DNA of 6,533 bases, taken from an uncultured Flavobacteriaceae bacterium (lineage in GTDB: Bacteria; Bacteroidota; Bacteroidia; Flavobacteriales; Flavobacteriaceae). Below are positions 1 through 6,533 of this stretch, in pieces (within the stretch, counting starts at the first letter, position 1; every line of letters begins with the position of its first letter). The stretch lies in assembly GCA_913020685.1 (NCBI GenBank), contig CAJWAY010000065.1:1-6533 (forward strand), in the 5' to 3' direction. The notes beneath the pieces were generated by a model that saw nothing but the letters and a program-made list of their open reading frames with translations, was not told the DNA's origin and searched no databases. The translations under genes were made by a program, and so were the position numbers.

Positions 1-1962
1 CTCAATCATATACACCCCATTATTCCCTTCAATCAAAGTTGAGGGTTGGTTGAGTCCAATTGCAAAAGCAGTGCCAATAACATAGGGTTCAATTCCTGCA
101 CCCACCAAAACAGTATTTTCCTGAGTTACAGCCGAAGCAGTTTCAATTTCTTTTCCGGTAGCAGCAGACAAAGCATCCAATGAATTCTTATCGGTATGTA
201 ATTTTAATAAATGAGCAGCCTTTCTTTCCCTCATAATCTCTTGAACTACATTTGACTTAACAGATTCAATATTAATAGATCCTTCGGGAGTAATTCCAGT
301 CATCTGAGCAACTACATATCCCCCACTTGTCATACTAAATCGTTTGATATCACCCAATTCAGTCTCATCGCTGAATAGCCACTGGACAAGGTTTCTTTGA
401 CTTGGTAGTTCAGGAAGATTTTCATCCAAAAGATTCACTTTTTTAACAATCTTTACATCATAATCATATTTCTTAGCAACCGTATCCAAATGTTTGGTTT
501 GGACACTCTCCATCTCAAACTGAGTTGTTTTTTGGAAGACATCATTTGAAGTTTCCTCTGAAGGAATGATACTTTTTGAAACATCAGCAATCAAAACCAC
601 ATCTTCCTTATCAGTTACTTTGATGATGTGAAAACCAAACTCTGTTTCCACCAATCCAATTCTTCCTATCCTGGAGCGATTACAAAAATCAAAGAACTTA
701 CCAGTCATCATTCCCTCCTGAAAGAAACCTAGGTCTCCACCCATTGCTTTTGAGGGACCATCTGAATTTTCGGTTGCCAATTGGGCAAAATCATTTGGGT
801 TTCTTCTAGCTTTACGAAATAGTTCTTGGGCTAATTTTTTGGCTTCTTCACTGGTCCTCTTAATATCTGGATTGGCCCTAGCTGCACCTTCAAATGCAAC
901 CAAAATATGACTTGCTTTAATCGAACCACCCTTTTTTCTATCCAGAAAACGTGAAATTTTAAATTCGTTACGATCCTTATATGGTCCAAAAATATCCCCA
1001 GGATTTAGGCCAAAAAGGATATCTGCATATTCATTGGCTAAAACTCCTTTTGTTTTGTAAATTGAATCAAAAGGGGTTTCGGAATACTGCTCAATAAAAT
1101 CAGCTATATTATCAGTAGTGGAAAGTCCGTCGATTGAATCGGTGAGCTTAGATACATCATTGTACTCTATCCTTTGGGATTTGAGTTTTTCCAGATCTAA
1201 TCGGATTTTGTTTTTATCAGCTTCTGAGGCAATTTCAGGGAAAATTACATAACGTACACTCCTACTCATTTCGGTCACATAATTTTCTTTGTTTTTATTG
1301 ATGTGACTTTTAATTTCTGCTTCAGATACTTTAAAAAGGCTATCAGGGACTTCCTCGTAGGGCAGCCTAACAAATTTTATGTTGACCTTGTCATTCTGAC
1401 TGTGATAAGCGATTTTCCCCTCCAATTCTGTAAATCCAGTACTTGATTTAATCAAATCGTAATAAATATTTTCCTTTGCCAAACCTACAATATTCTCCTC
1501 TTGGATTTTCCAATTATCATATGCTTGGGGGTTTTCAATACGTAATTGATTTATATAATCTGTAAAAATTCCAAAATCAAAAAAACCTGACTCGTTTAAA
1601 AATCGAGGATCTTGCACAATTCTTTGATCCTGCATCAAAATCATCTCAATCTGTTCTTTACCTGCATCAATTCCCAATCGTTCAAACTCTTGTCGGAAAA
1701 TAGTTGCTCTTATCAATTGATCCCATACTCTGTTTACAGCCTCCATGGTTGATAAATTGAAGTTCCTTTCAGTATTTTCCACTAATTGTCTAAAAAAAAT
1801 TAGTTCAATTTCTTCATCATTGACAATTGCAATAGGATCACTGGGACTACTGTTGGCTGAATTTCCATCAAAAACACCGGAAATTACAAAGGCGAACAAA
1901 GCCATACCGATTACCAAAATAAGAAATACCGAACGCTGTCTAATTTGACCTAGTACTGCCAT
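1..1962 (-). CDS. ppiD: PpiD-like peptidyl-prolyl cis-trans isomerase / periplasmic foldase (3' end missing)
   Basis: This is a membrane-anchored periplasmic chaperone and prolyl isomerase that would help newly exported envelope proteins fold. The frame is open for 654 codons from the ATG at 1962-1960 to the left edge, so the C-terminus lies outside; Bacteroidota PpiD proteins are usually about 700 residues, so little is missing. Seen in order: a short cytoplasmic stretch MAVLGQIRQRS; one membrane helix at about residues 12-31; a SurA_N-like helical chaperone region at about 33-225; a degenerate parvulin-like stretch at about 225-342; and a canonical parvulin domain at about 346-450. The canonical domain has KASHILV (His352), MGGDLGFF (407-414) and FGFHIIKV (His445), so it keeps the residues expected for activity. 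A further parvulin-like C-terminal region follows. The start is fixed by the conserved N-terminus. The gene is separated from its upstream neighbour by 120 bases and may have its own promoter. The family call is firm; the symbol is by homology to PpiD rather than SurA because of the N-terminal anchor. Confidence 0.93.
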   Translation of the reverse strand, partial: MAVLGQIRQRSVFLILVIGMALFAFVISGVFDGNSANSSPSDPIAIVNDEEIELIFFRQLVENTERNFNLSTMEAVNRVWDQLIRATIFRQEFERLGIDAGKEQIEMILMQDQRIVQDPRFLNESGFFDFGIFTDYINQLRIENPQAYDNWKIQEENIVGLAKENIYYDLIKSSTGFTELEGKIAYHSQNDKVNIKFVRLPYEEVPDSLFKVSEAEIKSHINKNKENYVTEMSRSVRYVIFPEIASEADKNKIRLDLEKLKSQRIEYNDVSKLTDSIDGLSTTDNIADFIEQYSETPFDSIYKTKGVLANEYADILFGLNPGDIFGPYKDRNEFKISRFLDRKKGGSIKASHILVAFEGAARANPDIKRTSEEAKKLAQELFRKARRNPNDFAQLATENSDGPSKAMGGDLGFFQEGMMTGKFFDFCNRSRIGRIGLVETEFGFHIIKVTDKEDVVLIADVSKSIIPSEETSNDVFQKTTQFEMESVQTKHLDTVAKKYDYDVKIVKKVNLLDENLPELPSQRNLVQWLFSDETELGDIKRFSMTSGGYVVAQMTGITPEGSINIESVKSNVVQEIMRERKAAHLLKLHTDKNSLDALSAATGKEIETASAVTQENTVLVGAGIEPYVIGTAFAIGLNQPSTLIEGNNGVYMIE

Positions 1963-1984
1963 ATCATTTTATTTGAATCGGATG

Positions 1985-2014
1985 CGAAAATACAATTTCC
2001 TTTTTTATTACAAA
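1985..2014 (-). promoter_or_regulatory. Candidate Bacteroidota promoter for the ppiD-like gene
   Basis: Read on the minus strand, a TTTG (2014-2011, the end of a T-rich run) is followed after 18 bases by TATTTTCG (1992-1985). This resembles the Bacteroidota -33 TTTG and -7 TAnnTTTG elements, with one mismatch in the -7 box. Transcription would begin near 1979-1980, leaving a leader of only about 17 bases before the ATG at 1962. It lies in the only intergenic gap of the window, which supports it. AT-rich DNA gives such matches easily, so the call is tentative. Confidence 0.35.
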
Positions 2015-2082
2015 AAAGAATAGCTCTGTATTTAAGGACTTCCAGCTAAGCATCTCCCTCGCTTCTAATGCCTTTGAAACCT

Positions 2083-3357
2083 TTACAGTTGATCTTTAAC
2101 CTTGAGAATTACTTTTTCAATTTTAGTTGAGGACACTTCCTTAATTTCAAACTCATAATTTTCAATTTCAATTACAGTTCCTTTAGTGGGGATTTCTTCT
2201 TTCAGATATACAATCAACCCTCCAAGGGTTTCATAAAAGTCGTTTTCGGGAAGGCTAAGATCATACTTTTGGTTTATATAATCAACCTCTACGCGGGCAG
2301 AGAACTCAAACAAGCCTTTATCAATTTCTTTTTCGAAAAGGGCAACATGATCGTGCTCATCTTCAATCTCACCGAAAAGTTCCTCGATAATATCTTCAAC
2401 TGTAATAATTCCTGATGTTCCACCATACTCGTCTAATACTACTGCAATACTCTTACGTTGTTTGGTCAATAATTTCAATACTTCACTAATTTTCATGGTT
2501 TCAGGTACAAAAGCAACTGGAAGTAATATTTTTTTGAGATCTGTCGGTTTTTTAAACATTTCAAATGCGTGGATATAACCTAAAATTTCATCAATAGAAT
2601 CCTCAAAAACAGGTATTTTGGATAAACCACTTGAAGTAAAAAGTTTTTTTATATCGGACAGTGAGGCTGTAATTTCAGTCGCAATAATTTCTGTTCGGGG
2701 AACCATAGCCTCTCTTACTTTTACCTCTGAAAAATCTAATGCATTTTGAAAAATTTGTATTTCACTGTCTACAGTATCTATATCTCTGGTCGATTCAAGT
2801 TGTTCCTCTATATAATTCCCTAATTCAATCTTGGAAAAAGTCAATTGAACTTGATCCCCTTTAGTCTTAAAAAACTTTATTAAAATATAGTCTGATAAAA
2901 TTATGATCATAGAAGTTATTGGGAAAAAAAATGCATAGAAAAAAGCTGTGGGAATGGCAAATACCTTCATCAAAATATTGGAAAACTGCTGAAAAAAAAC
3001 TTTAGGAAGAAACTCTGCCGTAAGTAAAATAATGATAGTAGAGATGACTGTTTGAATAAAAACTATGTGAATACTAATTGCCCCACCTAGCAGGGTTTCG
3101 GGAAAAAATAATTGCAAAATGCGATCTCCCATAAAAATTCCATAGATCACCAATGAAATGTTGTTGCCCACCAACATGGTAGCAATAAACCGAGAGGGAT
3201 TTTTGGTAATGAAATTTAAAAACCTAGCATTAAATCCGTTTTGCTGCTTCTCAATTTCTAAATAAATCTTATTAGCAGAAACAAAGGCTATTTCCATCCC
3301 CGAAAAAAAGGCTGAGAGAATCAGACAAATAAAAATGACTAAGTCAGAGATGATCAT
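2083..3357 (-). CDS. CNNM/CBS/CorC-type membrane protein (hemolysin C / GldE-like divalent-cation transporter family)
   Basis: This 424-residue protein is probably an inner-membrane Mg2+ (or other divalent cation) transporter, or a regulator of one. Residues 1-165 form the CNNM (DUF21) membrane domain, with SAFFSGMEIAF (15-25, Ser15, Ser19 and Glu22), GNNIS (64-68) and AEFLPK (114-119, Glu115 and Pro118); these correspond to conserved motifs thought to line the cation site. A CBS pair follows: the first begins at MVPRTEI (218-224) and the second contains DEYGGTSGIITVEDIIEELF (309-328). A CorC_HlyC accessory domain occupies about 345-421. The length is normal and no domain is missing. The ATG overlaps the stop of the upstream small gene by four bases (ATGA), implying translational coupling. 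Older annotations would say hemolysin; haemolytic activity is not supported. It also resembles GldE, named from gliding flavobacteria, but no gldD is visible, so I leave the symbol blank. The substrate is inferred from the family. Confidence 0.93.
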   Translation of the reverse strand: MIISDLVIFICLILSAFFSGMEIAFVSANKIYLEIEKQQNGFNARFLNFITKNPSRFIATMLVGNNISLVIYGIFMGDRILQLFFPETLLGGAISIHIVFIQTVISTIIILLTAEFLPKVFFQQFSNILMKVFAIPTAFFYAFFFPITSMIIILSDYILIKFFKTKGDQVQLTFSKIELGNYIEEQLESTRDIDTVDSEIQIFQNALDFSEVKVREAMVPRTEIIATEITASLSDIKKLFTSSGLSKIPVFEDSIDEILGYIHAFEMFKKPTDLKKILLPVAFVPETMKISEVLKLLTKQRKSIAVVLDEYGGTSGIITVEDIIEELFGEIEDEHDHVALFEKEIDKGLFEFSARVEVDYINQKYDLSLPENDFYETLGGLIVYLKEEIPTKGTVIEIENYEFEIKEVSSTKIEKVILKVKDQL

Positions 3358-3551
3358 TGAGAGGAATTTCCCCTTTTATTAAACTTTTTTCGATAGTGTC
3401 TTCTAAATAATCCCATGAATACGGATAGAAGAGCAAATCCAATGAAAATATAGGCCTTTTTGCGGTTGTCATTCCATTGGTTAAATGATTCATAGGTTGC
3501 AATTATAGCAATAAGCGAGTATAATATTTCTGAAGTTTTATTGTTTTTCAT
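3354..3551 (-). CDS. Small two-helix membrane protein of unknown function between lptC and the CNNM gene
   Basis: This is a 65-residue protein whose role I do not recognise. It has a hydrophobic segment at about residues 9-20 (ILYSLIAIIATY), a polar, charged linker (ESFNQWNDNRKK, 21-32), a second hydrophobic segment at about 33-49, and a strongly basic tail (RRHYRKKFNKR, 50-60). The positive-inside rule would put the tail in the cytoplasm. I chose the ATG at 3551-3549; an in-frame TTG immediately before it would add one residue and is less likely. The gene overlaps the end of lptC by 14 bases in another frame and overlaps the CNNM start by four bases, so it is probably co-translated with both. 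Tight packing on both sides and a credible membrane protein pattern argue that it is real. I recall similar short proteins at this position in other Bacteroidota, which is memory and not a search result. Confidence 0.8.
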   Translation of the reverse strand: MKNNKTSEILYSLIAIIATYESFNQWNDNRKKAYIFIGFALLSVFMGLFRRHYRKKFNKRGNSSQ

Positions 3552-4125
3552 CAAGTTTTAAAGAGTCTTTCTGTTCATTCACTAACAACGTACCAGTAAG
3601 ATTTCCTGTTTGGAATTTACTAAATTCTTTGTTGGTATCCAATCGTATGGCAGCCATATCATAATTTATGTTTTTAAAAGTGAAGGGTTGTTCTGTAAAA
3701 AGCCACTCTTTCTCAGAATCCCAATACATTTGACTTGTCTCTAGTCGAGAACCATCATTTGACAAAAGCACCACATTTCCCTGTAGATCAACTATTTTTG
3801 TCTGGTTATATAGTATCCCATAATCAGCTACAACGGTATTTTCCTCGTTATTATTATTGTAAAATATGATTTTCAGTCCCTCTGGAAATTCGGAGTACTT
3901 AAAACTTAAGTGGGTGTAATCTAAGTTTAATGGAGCCGTCAAAATTGCCTTAACCTCTGCCGAGTCAGTGTAAGTCATGTGAATATCATGGGCTATCCCG
4001 ACTGGGTTTTCATTGAACTGGTTAATTTGCTTCAGGGTTGAACTACCATCATCACAAGAAAAAAATAGGATCACAGCAAAAGCTGAAACCCTATTATTTA
4101 AAATTTTAAGTTGGTAAAACTGCAT
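3538..4125 (-). CDS. lptC: LPS export protein LptC, lipoprotein form
   Basis: LptC couples the inner-membrane LptB2FG transporter to the periplasmic LptA bridge that carries lipopolysaccharide to the outer membrane. The protein has 195 residues, close to the usual LptC length. The N-terminus (MQFYQLKILNNRVSAFAVIL) leads to FFSC, a lipoprotein-type cleavage site with acceptor Cys24; Phe at -3 and -2 is not the classic lipobox. The mature part shows the LptC/OstA beta-strand pattern: ADYGILY (100-106), VDLQGNVVLLSNDGSRLETSQ (112-132), MYWDSEKEWLFTEQPFTF (133-150). The E. coli protein is instead held by an uncleaved membrane helix. The start ATG directly abuts the TAA of the TPR gene with no bases between, and the 3' end overlaps the next small gene, so it sits inside a coupled operon. 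No other lpt gene is in the window, as LptC is often separated from lptB, lptF and lptG in this phylum. The family call is good but rests on pattern recognition. Confidence 0.85.
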   Translation of the reverse strand: MQFYQLKILNNRVSAFAVILFFSCDDGSSTLKQINQFNENPVGIAHDIHMTYTDSAEVKAILTAPLNLDYTHLSFKYSEFPEGLKIIFYNNNNEENTVVADYGILYNQTKIVDLQGNVVLLSNDGSRLETSQMYWDSEKEWLFTEQPFTFKNINYDMAAIRLDTNKEFSKFQTGNLTGTLLVNEQKDSLKLDEKQ

Positions 4126-5529
4126 TTATAAATCCGGGACTTTAACACTACTTTTGATCCAACAATCGAAATTGATAGTGGCCCCTTGATTACCCTCAGT
4201 AAAAATTTCGGTTTTGGATGGGGCTCTTCCTTCATAGCTTCTTGCTGTTTTGAGAGCAAGTTTTTTTATCGAAGCATCCACTTCATTAGCTTTATAGGCC
4301 ATTTGTGCGGCCAACCAGTATACTGCTCTCTTGTTGAATTGGGTTTCTCCACAATCATTCGCACTACTTGCGTATAAATTAGAGATAAGAAGATAAGCAC
4401 GGCCAAAAGAGGGCTGGAAGTTTAAAGTCTTTCGCGCATAATTTCGGGCCGAAGATTTTCTGCCAGCATTCTTAAACTTAACAGCAATCTTGTATAGAAT
4501 TTTGGCTTTTTTATAAGGATCAGTTTGAAGAGAGATGGACTCCTCGTAATATTTTAAAGCTACTTTGTTATCCCCAGCTTTGTCTTTCAAAATTCCTAAA
4601 TAATAAGCAGAATCAGCCGAAGGTTCTAATGCATGTAAGGCTTCTACCATGGTAACGAAAAAGGGATCATCGGAACATTCCTTACTGTCCATTCGAGAGG
4701 CGGCTCGCTTTAACCAAATAGCATCGGTTTTGAACTCCTCAAAGTTTCTTTTATATAATGGAACCAAATTAACACATGTAGCTTCTTTAGAAATAATAGC
4801 GTCTAGATTGGAAAGAAAAGTACCGATGGCATTACTGTTTATACCATAGACCCTTTTACTTCTTTCTTCACGACTATTTAATATAATTCCATCATCCTGT
4901 TTTTTGAGAATAACATCCAATTTCTTTGCCAAATTGATAGATTCTAACTCAAATTTTTCAGAAACCTCCTCGTATTTATTGAATAATTGTTCCATGGTTA
5001 CCCCTTGATTTCCTTGTTTGTACAGATCGTAAAGGGTTTTGAAATAATTATAAAGTTCTTTTGGATTCTTAAAACTTTTGGCATCAGTCTTATAGGCCAA
5101 ATCAAAAGTTTTGTAAACCTCCATTTTATCTGCTGTTTTGTAATCCAACATGGCTTGAGCTTTACTGCTTATGATATCTCCTTTTACGCTAATATTCCTT
5201 TTTGTGGGGAAATTTTCTAGCCACTCATCAAAAAGCTCCATTAAATCAGCTATTTCAGCACTAAGAGTCTGAGGTGAAGCCTTTTTTGCCTTTTCTATTC
5301 TGTCCTTAAGAATTCGCTCTCCGTATGAAAAAATCGCAACATTGAGAGATGGACACTCTTTTCTTACTTTCATCCATGGCTCATAAGCCTCATCATAATT
5401 CTTAACCTTTGCATACTCTGCAAAAATGGATAGATTCTGCAAACACTCCTCACTGTTTTGGGATACTGCAGGGTAAAAGACAATCATTCCCAACCATAAA
5501 ATAAATATTTTAAAAAATTTCATTACCAT
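4126..5529 (-). CDS. Secreted tetratricopeptide-repeat protein of unknown function
   Basis: This is a 467-residue exported protein, probably a periplasmic or outer-membrane-associated scaffold; its partner is unknown. A signal peptide is clear: KFFK followed by a hydrophobic core (about residues 7-20) and a likely cleavage near AVSQ (21-24), with no lipobox. The middle (about 35-300) is helical and charged, with weak TPR-like character. Recognisable TPR units lie at about 305-338 (DSAYYLGILKDKAGDNKVAL is typical) and 340-373, with a less regular one at about 376-412. The tail GRAPSKTEIFTEG (434-446) and NFDCWIKSSVKV (453-464) is a separate non-TPR block that I recall as shared by Bacteroidota relatives. 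Two in-frame ATGs (5529 and 5523) give MVMKFFK or MKFFK; both leave the signal peptide intact and neither has a Shine-Dalgarno. The gene starts four bases after the barrel gene stop and ends exactly where lptC begins, which ties it to envelope assembly. Identity as an exported TPR protein is sure; function is not. Confidence 0.88.
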   Translation of the reverse strand: MVMKFFKIFILWLGMIVFYPAVSQNSEECLQNLSIFAEYAKVKNYDEAYEPWMKVRKECPSLNVAIFSYGERILKDRIEKAKKASPQTLSAEIADLMELFDEWLENFPTKRNISVKGDIISSKAQAMLDYKTADKMEVYKTFDLAYKTDAKSFKNPKELYNYFKTLYDLYKQGNQGVTMEQLFNKYEEVSEKFELESINLAKKLDVILKKQDDGIILNSREERSKRVYGINSNAIGTFLSNLDAIISKEATCVNLVPLYKRNFEEFKTDAIWLKRAASRMDSKECSDDPFFVTMVEALHALEPSADSAYYLGILKDKAGDNKVALKYYEESISLQTDPYKKAKILYKIAVKFKNAGRKSSARNYARKTLNFQPSFGRAYLLISNLYASSANDCGETQFNKRAVYWLAAQMAYKANEVDASIKKLALKTARSYEGRAPSKTEIFTEGNQGATINFDCWIKSSVKVPDL

Positions 5530-5533
5530 TAAA

Positions 5534-6533
5534 TTAATTATATTTTCTCTTTATAAACCATTTGTCGTTTAGGGAAAACCCAATTCTAAATGACCAAAAA
5601 TTTTCTTTGTATTTTTTACTATCAGCTACTCTACTAGCATACTCAAATCCAATATTGGTATTCGAAAACCCAGCTAAAGGTAGACCAAATCCAAAATTAA
5701 CTCCCGTTTCTTTTAAACCAAAATTATTTATCAATATACCAGTAAGTTCATGTCGAAATCCCATCCTAAAGACAATCCTTTTCCAATAGCTTGTAATTGA
5801 ACTGTAGTCGGGAATATAGAAACCTCCCAATGAGAATTGATATGCATTTTCGTAGCCAACGTTGGGCAGGCTTATGAACTCATGACTAAAGTTTTGCATA
5901 GCATTCTTGGTATATTGTACTCCCGCAAACCATTTTCTTTCTTTGCCAACTCCAAATCCAAATGATATTACATCAGGTATTGTAATATCAGTTCTTTTCA
6001 AACCAAAGTTAATCAAAGATATCTCTATATTTTCTCCAAAATTATTGCTTGCTGAGAAAGATCGGGTATTGTAAAATCTGGAATTAGTCGATATCAAATT
6101 AGCTTCAGGTGTATATGATAACATAGCTTGAAGCTCCAAAGCATCCTTTATAGGAATTTCAAATTGAGTAGAAAGTTTTAAATCCAATCCAGAAATACTT
6201 GATATATTCTCTAGGACAGTGCCTAAGGTTACCTGGTCTTGAAATCTCCCTGTTTCATATCTAATTTTGCCAAAATTATAATTTAAAGTAACTCCTAAAC
6301 TCAAAAATTTTAGGGGTCTAAAACCAATTGAGAAAAAAGTTTTATTGATACCTCCCTCACCTTCGAAAAGATTGAGGATGTTTTCATTATCGTTTACATT
6401 ATCTAGATAAGAAAGTTTATATCCAACAGAAGTGTATGGAATGATCCCAAAACCAAAACCAAAATACTTGGTCGGCATGGCGACTCCAATATAATTTATA
6501 CCAGCAGAGGCAATACTTTTGGTCTCATTAGCT
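5534..6533 (-). CDS. Outer-membrane beta-barrel protein, possibly FadL/OmpP1-like (5' end missing)
   Basis: This is a beta-barrel protein expected in the outer membrane, perhaps a channel for hydrophobic compounds. Glycine- and aromatic-rich alternating strands run throughout, for example KYFGFGFGIIPYTSVGYKLS, FFSIGFRPLKFLSLGVTLNY, DVISFGFGVGKERKWFAGVQ and FWSFRIGFSLNDKWF near the C-terminus. The IPDVISFGFGVG...KWFAGVQYT segment recalls the FadL/OmpP1/TodX family, but the match is loose and the substrate is unknown. An ATG at 6478-6476 gives 314 residues, yet it is almost certainly internal: the same frame continues upstream to the edge with SAGINYIGVA, which reads as the preceding beta strand, and no signal peptide follows the ATG. 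The true start therefore lies beyond the right edge, and the base at 6533 belongs to a split codon. It is the first gene of the visible operon and ends four bases before the TPR gene. Confidence 0.82.
   Translation of the reverse strand, partial: ANETKSIASAGINYIGVAMPTKYFGFGFGIIPYTSVGYKLSYLDNVNDNENILNLFEGEGGINKTFFSIGFRPLKFLSLGVTLNYNFGKIRYETGRFQDQVTLGTVLENISSISGLDLKLSTQFEIPIKDALELQAMLSYTPEANLISTNSRFYNTRSFSASNNFGENIEISLINFGLKRTDITIPDVISFGFGVGKERKWFAGVQYTKNAMQNFSHEFISLPNVGYENAYQFSLGGFYIPDYSSITSYWKRIVFRMGFRHELTGILINNFGLKETGVNFGFGLPLAGFSNTNIGFEYASRVADSKKYKENFWSFRIGFSLNDKWFIKRKYN

Noticed and set aside
1745..1948. Plus-strand open frame of 67 codons
   Set aside because: It lies wholly inside the N-terminal part of the ppiD-like gene on the opposite strand and has no family-like sequence.
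2011..2048. Possible intrinsic terminator after the CNNM gene: TAGCT (2048-2044) pairing with AGCTA (2025-2021), then a T-rich run
   Set aside because: The stem is only five A/T-containing pairs with an 18-base loop, and the T-run doubles as the -33 region of the promoter candidate. Too weak to call.
2083..3357. Haemolysin or toxin function for the CNNM/CBS protein
   Set aside because: The name comes from old annotations; the domains are those of a divalent-cation transporter family and there is no toxin feature.
4186..5220. Three plus-strand open frames (4186-4377, 4649-4849, 4987-5220)
   Set aside because: All are antisense to the well-supported TPR gene and look like shadows of its reading frame.
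5562..5789. Plus-strand open frame of 75 codons
   Set aside because: It is antisense to the barrel gene; its composition is what reversed beta-strand codons give.
6440..6478. Short repeat of AACCAA-type units near the right edge
   Set aside because: It simply encodes FGFGFG in a beta strand of the barrel protein.
1..6533. Mobile element, CRISPR array, phage genes, tRNA or defence system
   Set aside because: No transposase, inverted terminal repeats, spaced direct repeats, tRNA-like folds or defence domains were seen; nearly all bases are used by six envelope genes.

Overview
The window looks like chromosomal DNA of a Bacteroidota bacterium. The base composition is AT-rich, start sites lack Shine-Dalgarno sequences, and there is a TTTG / TAnnTTTG-type promoter candidate. 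The proteins also fit: a PpiD-type foldase beginning MAVLGQIRQRS, a GldE/CorC-like CNNM-CBS protein, a lipoprotein form of LptC, and a TPR protein with a GRAPSKTEIF...CWI tail. The order Cytophagales is plausible, but I cannot prove the genus from the sequence.

All six genes lie on the minus strand, so transcription runs from high to low coordinates. In that order they are: an outer-membrane beta-barrel protein cut by the right edge (5534-6533); a secreted TPR protein (4126-5529); LptC (3538-4125); a 65-residue membrane protein of unknown function (3354-3551); a CNNM/CBS/CorC membrane protein (2083-3357); and, after a 120-base gap with a promoter candidate, a large PpiD-like peptidyl-prolyl isomerase cut by the left edge (1-1962). 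The first five genes are packed with spacings of +4, 0, -14 and -4 bases. This implies one transcript with translational coupling.

The genes read as a cell-envelope module. LptC belongs to the lipopolysaccharide export bridge. PpiD is a membrane-anchored periplasmic chaperone for exported and outer-membrane proteins. The barrel protein is an outer-membrane product, possibly a FadL-like channel. The CNNM protein probably handles Mg2+ or another divalent cation. The TPR protein and the small two-helix protein have no function I can name, and their tight coupling to lptC makes them the most interesting part. I recall similar gene orders in other Bacteroidota, so this is probably a conserved housekeeping cluster. 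I see no mobile element, CRISPR array, RNA gene or phage signal. I found no plainly new system; the open questions are the two uncharacterised proteins and some unusual domain details.
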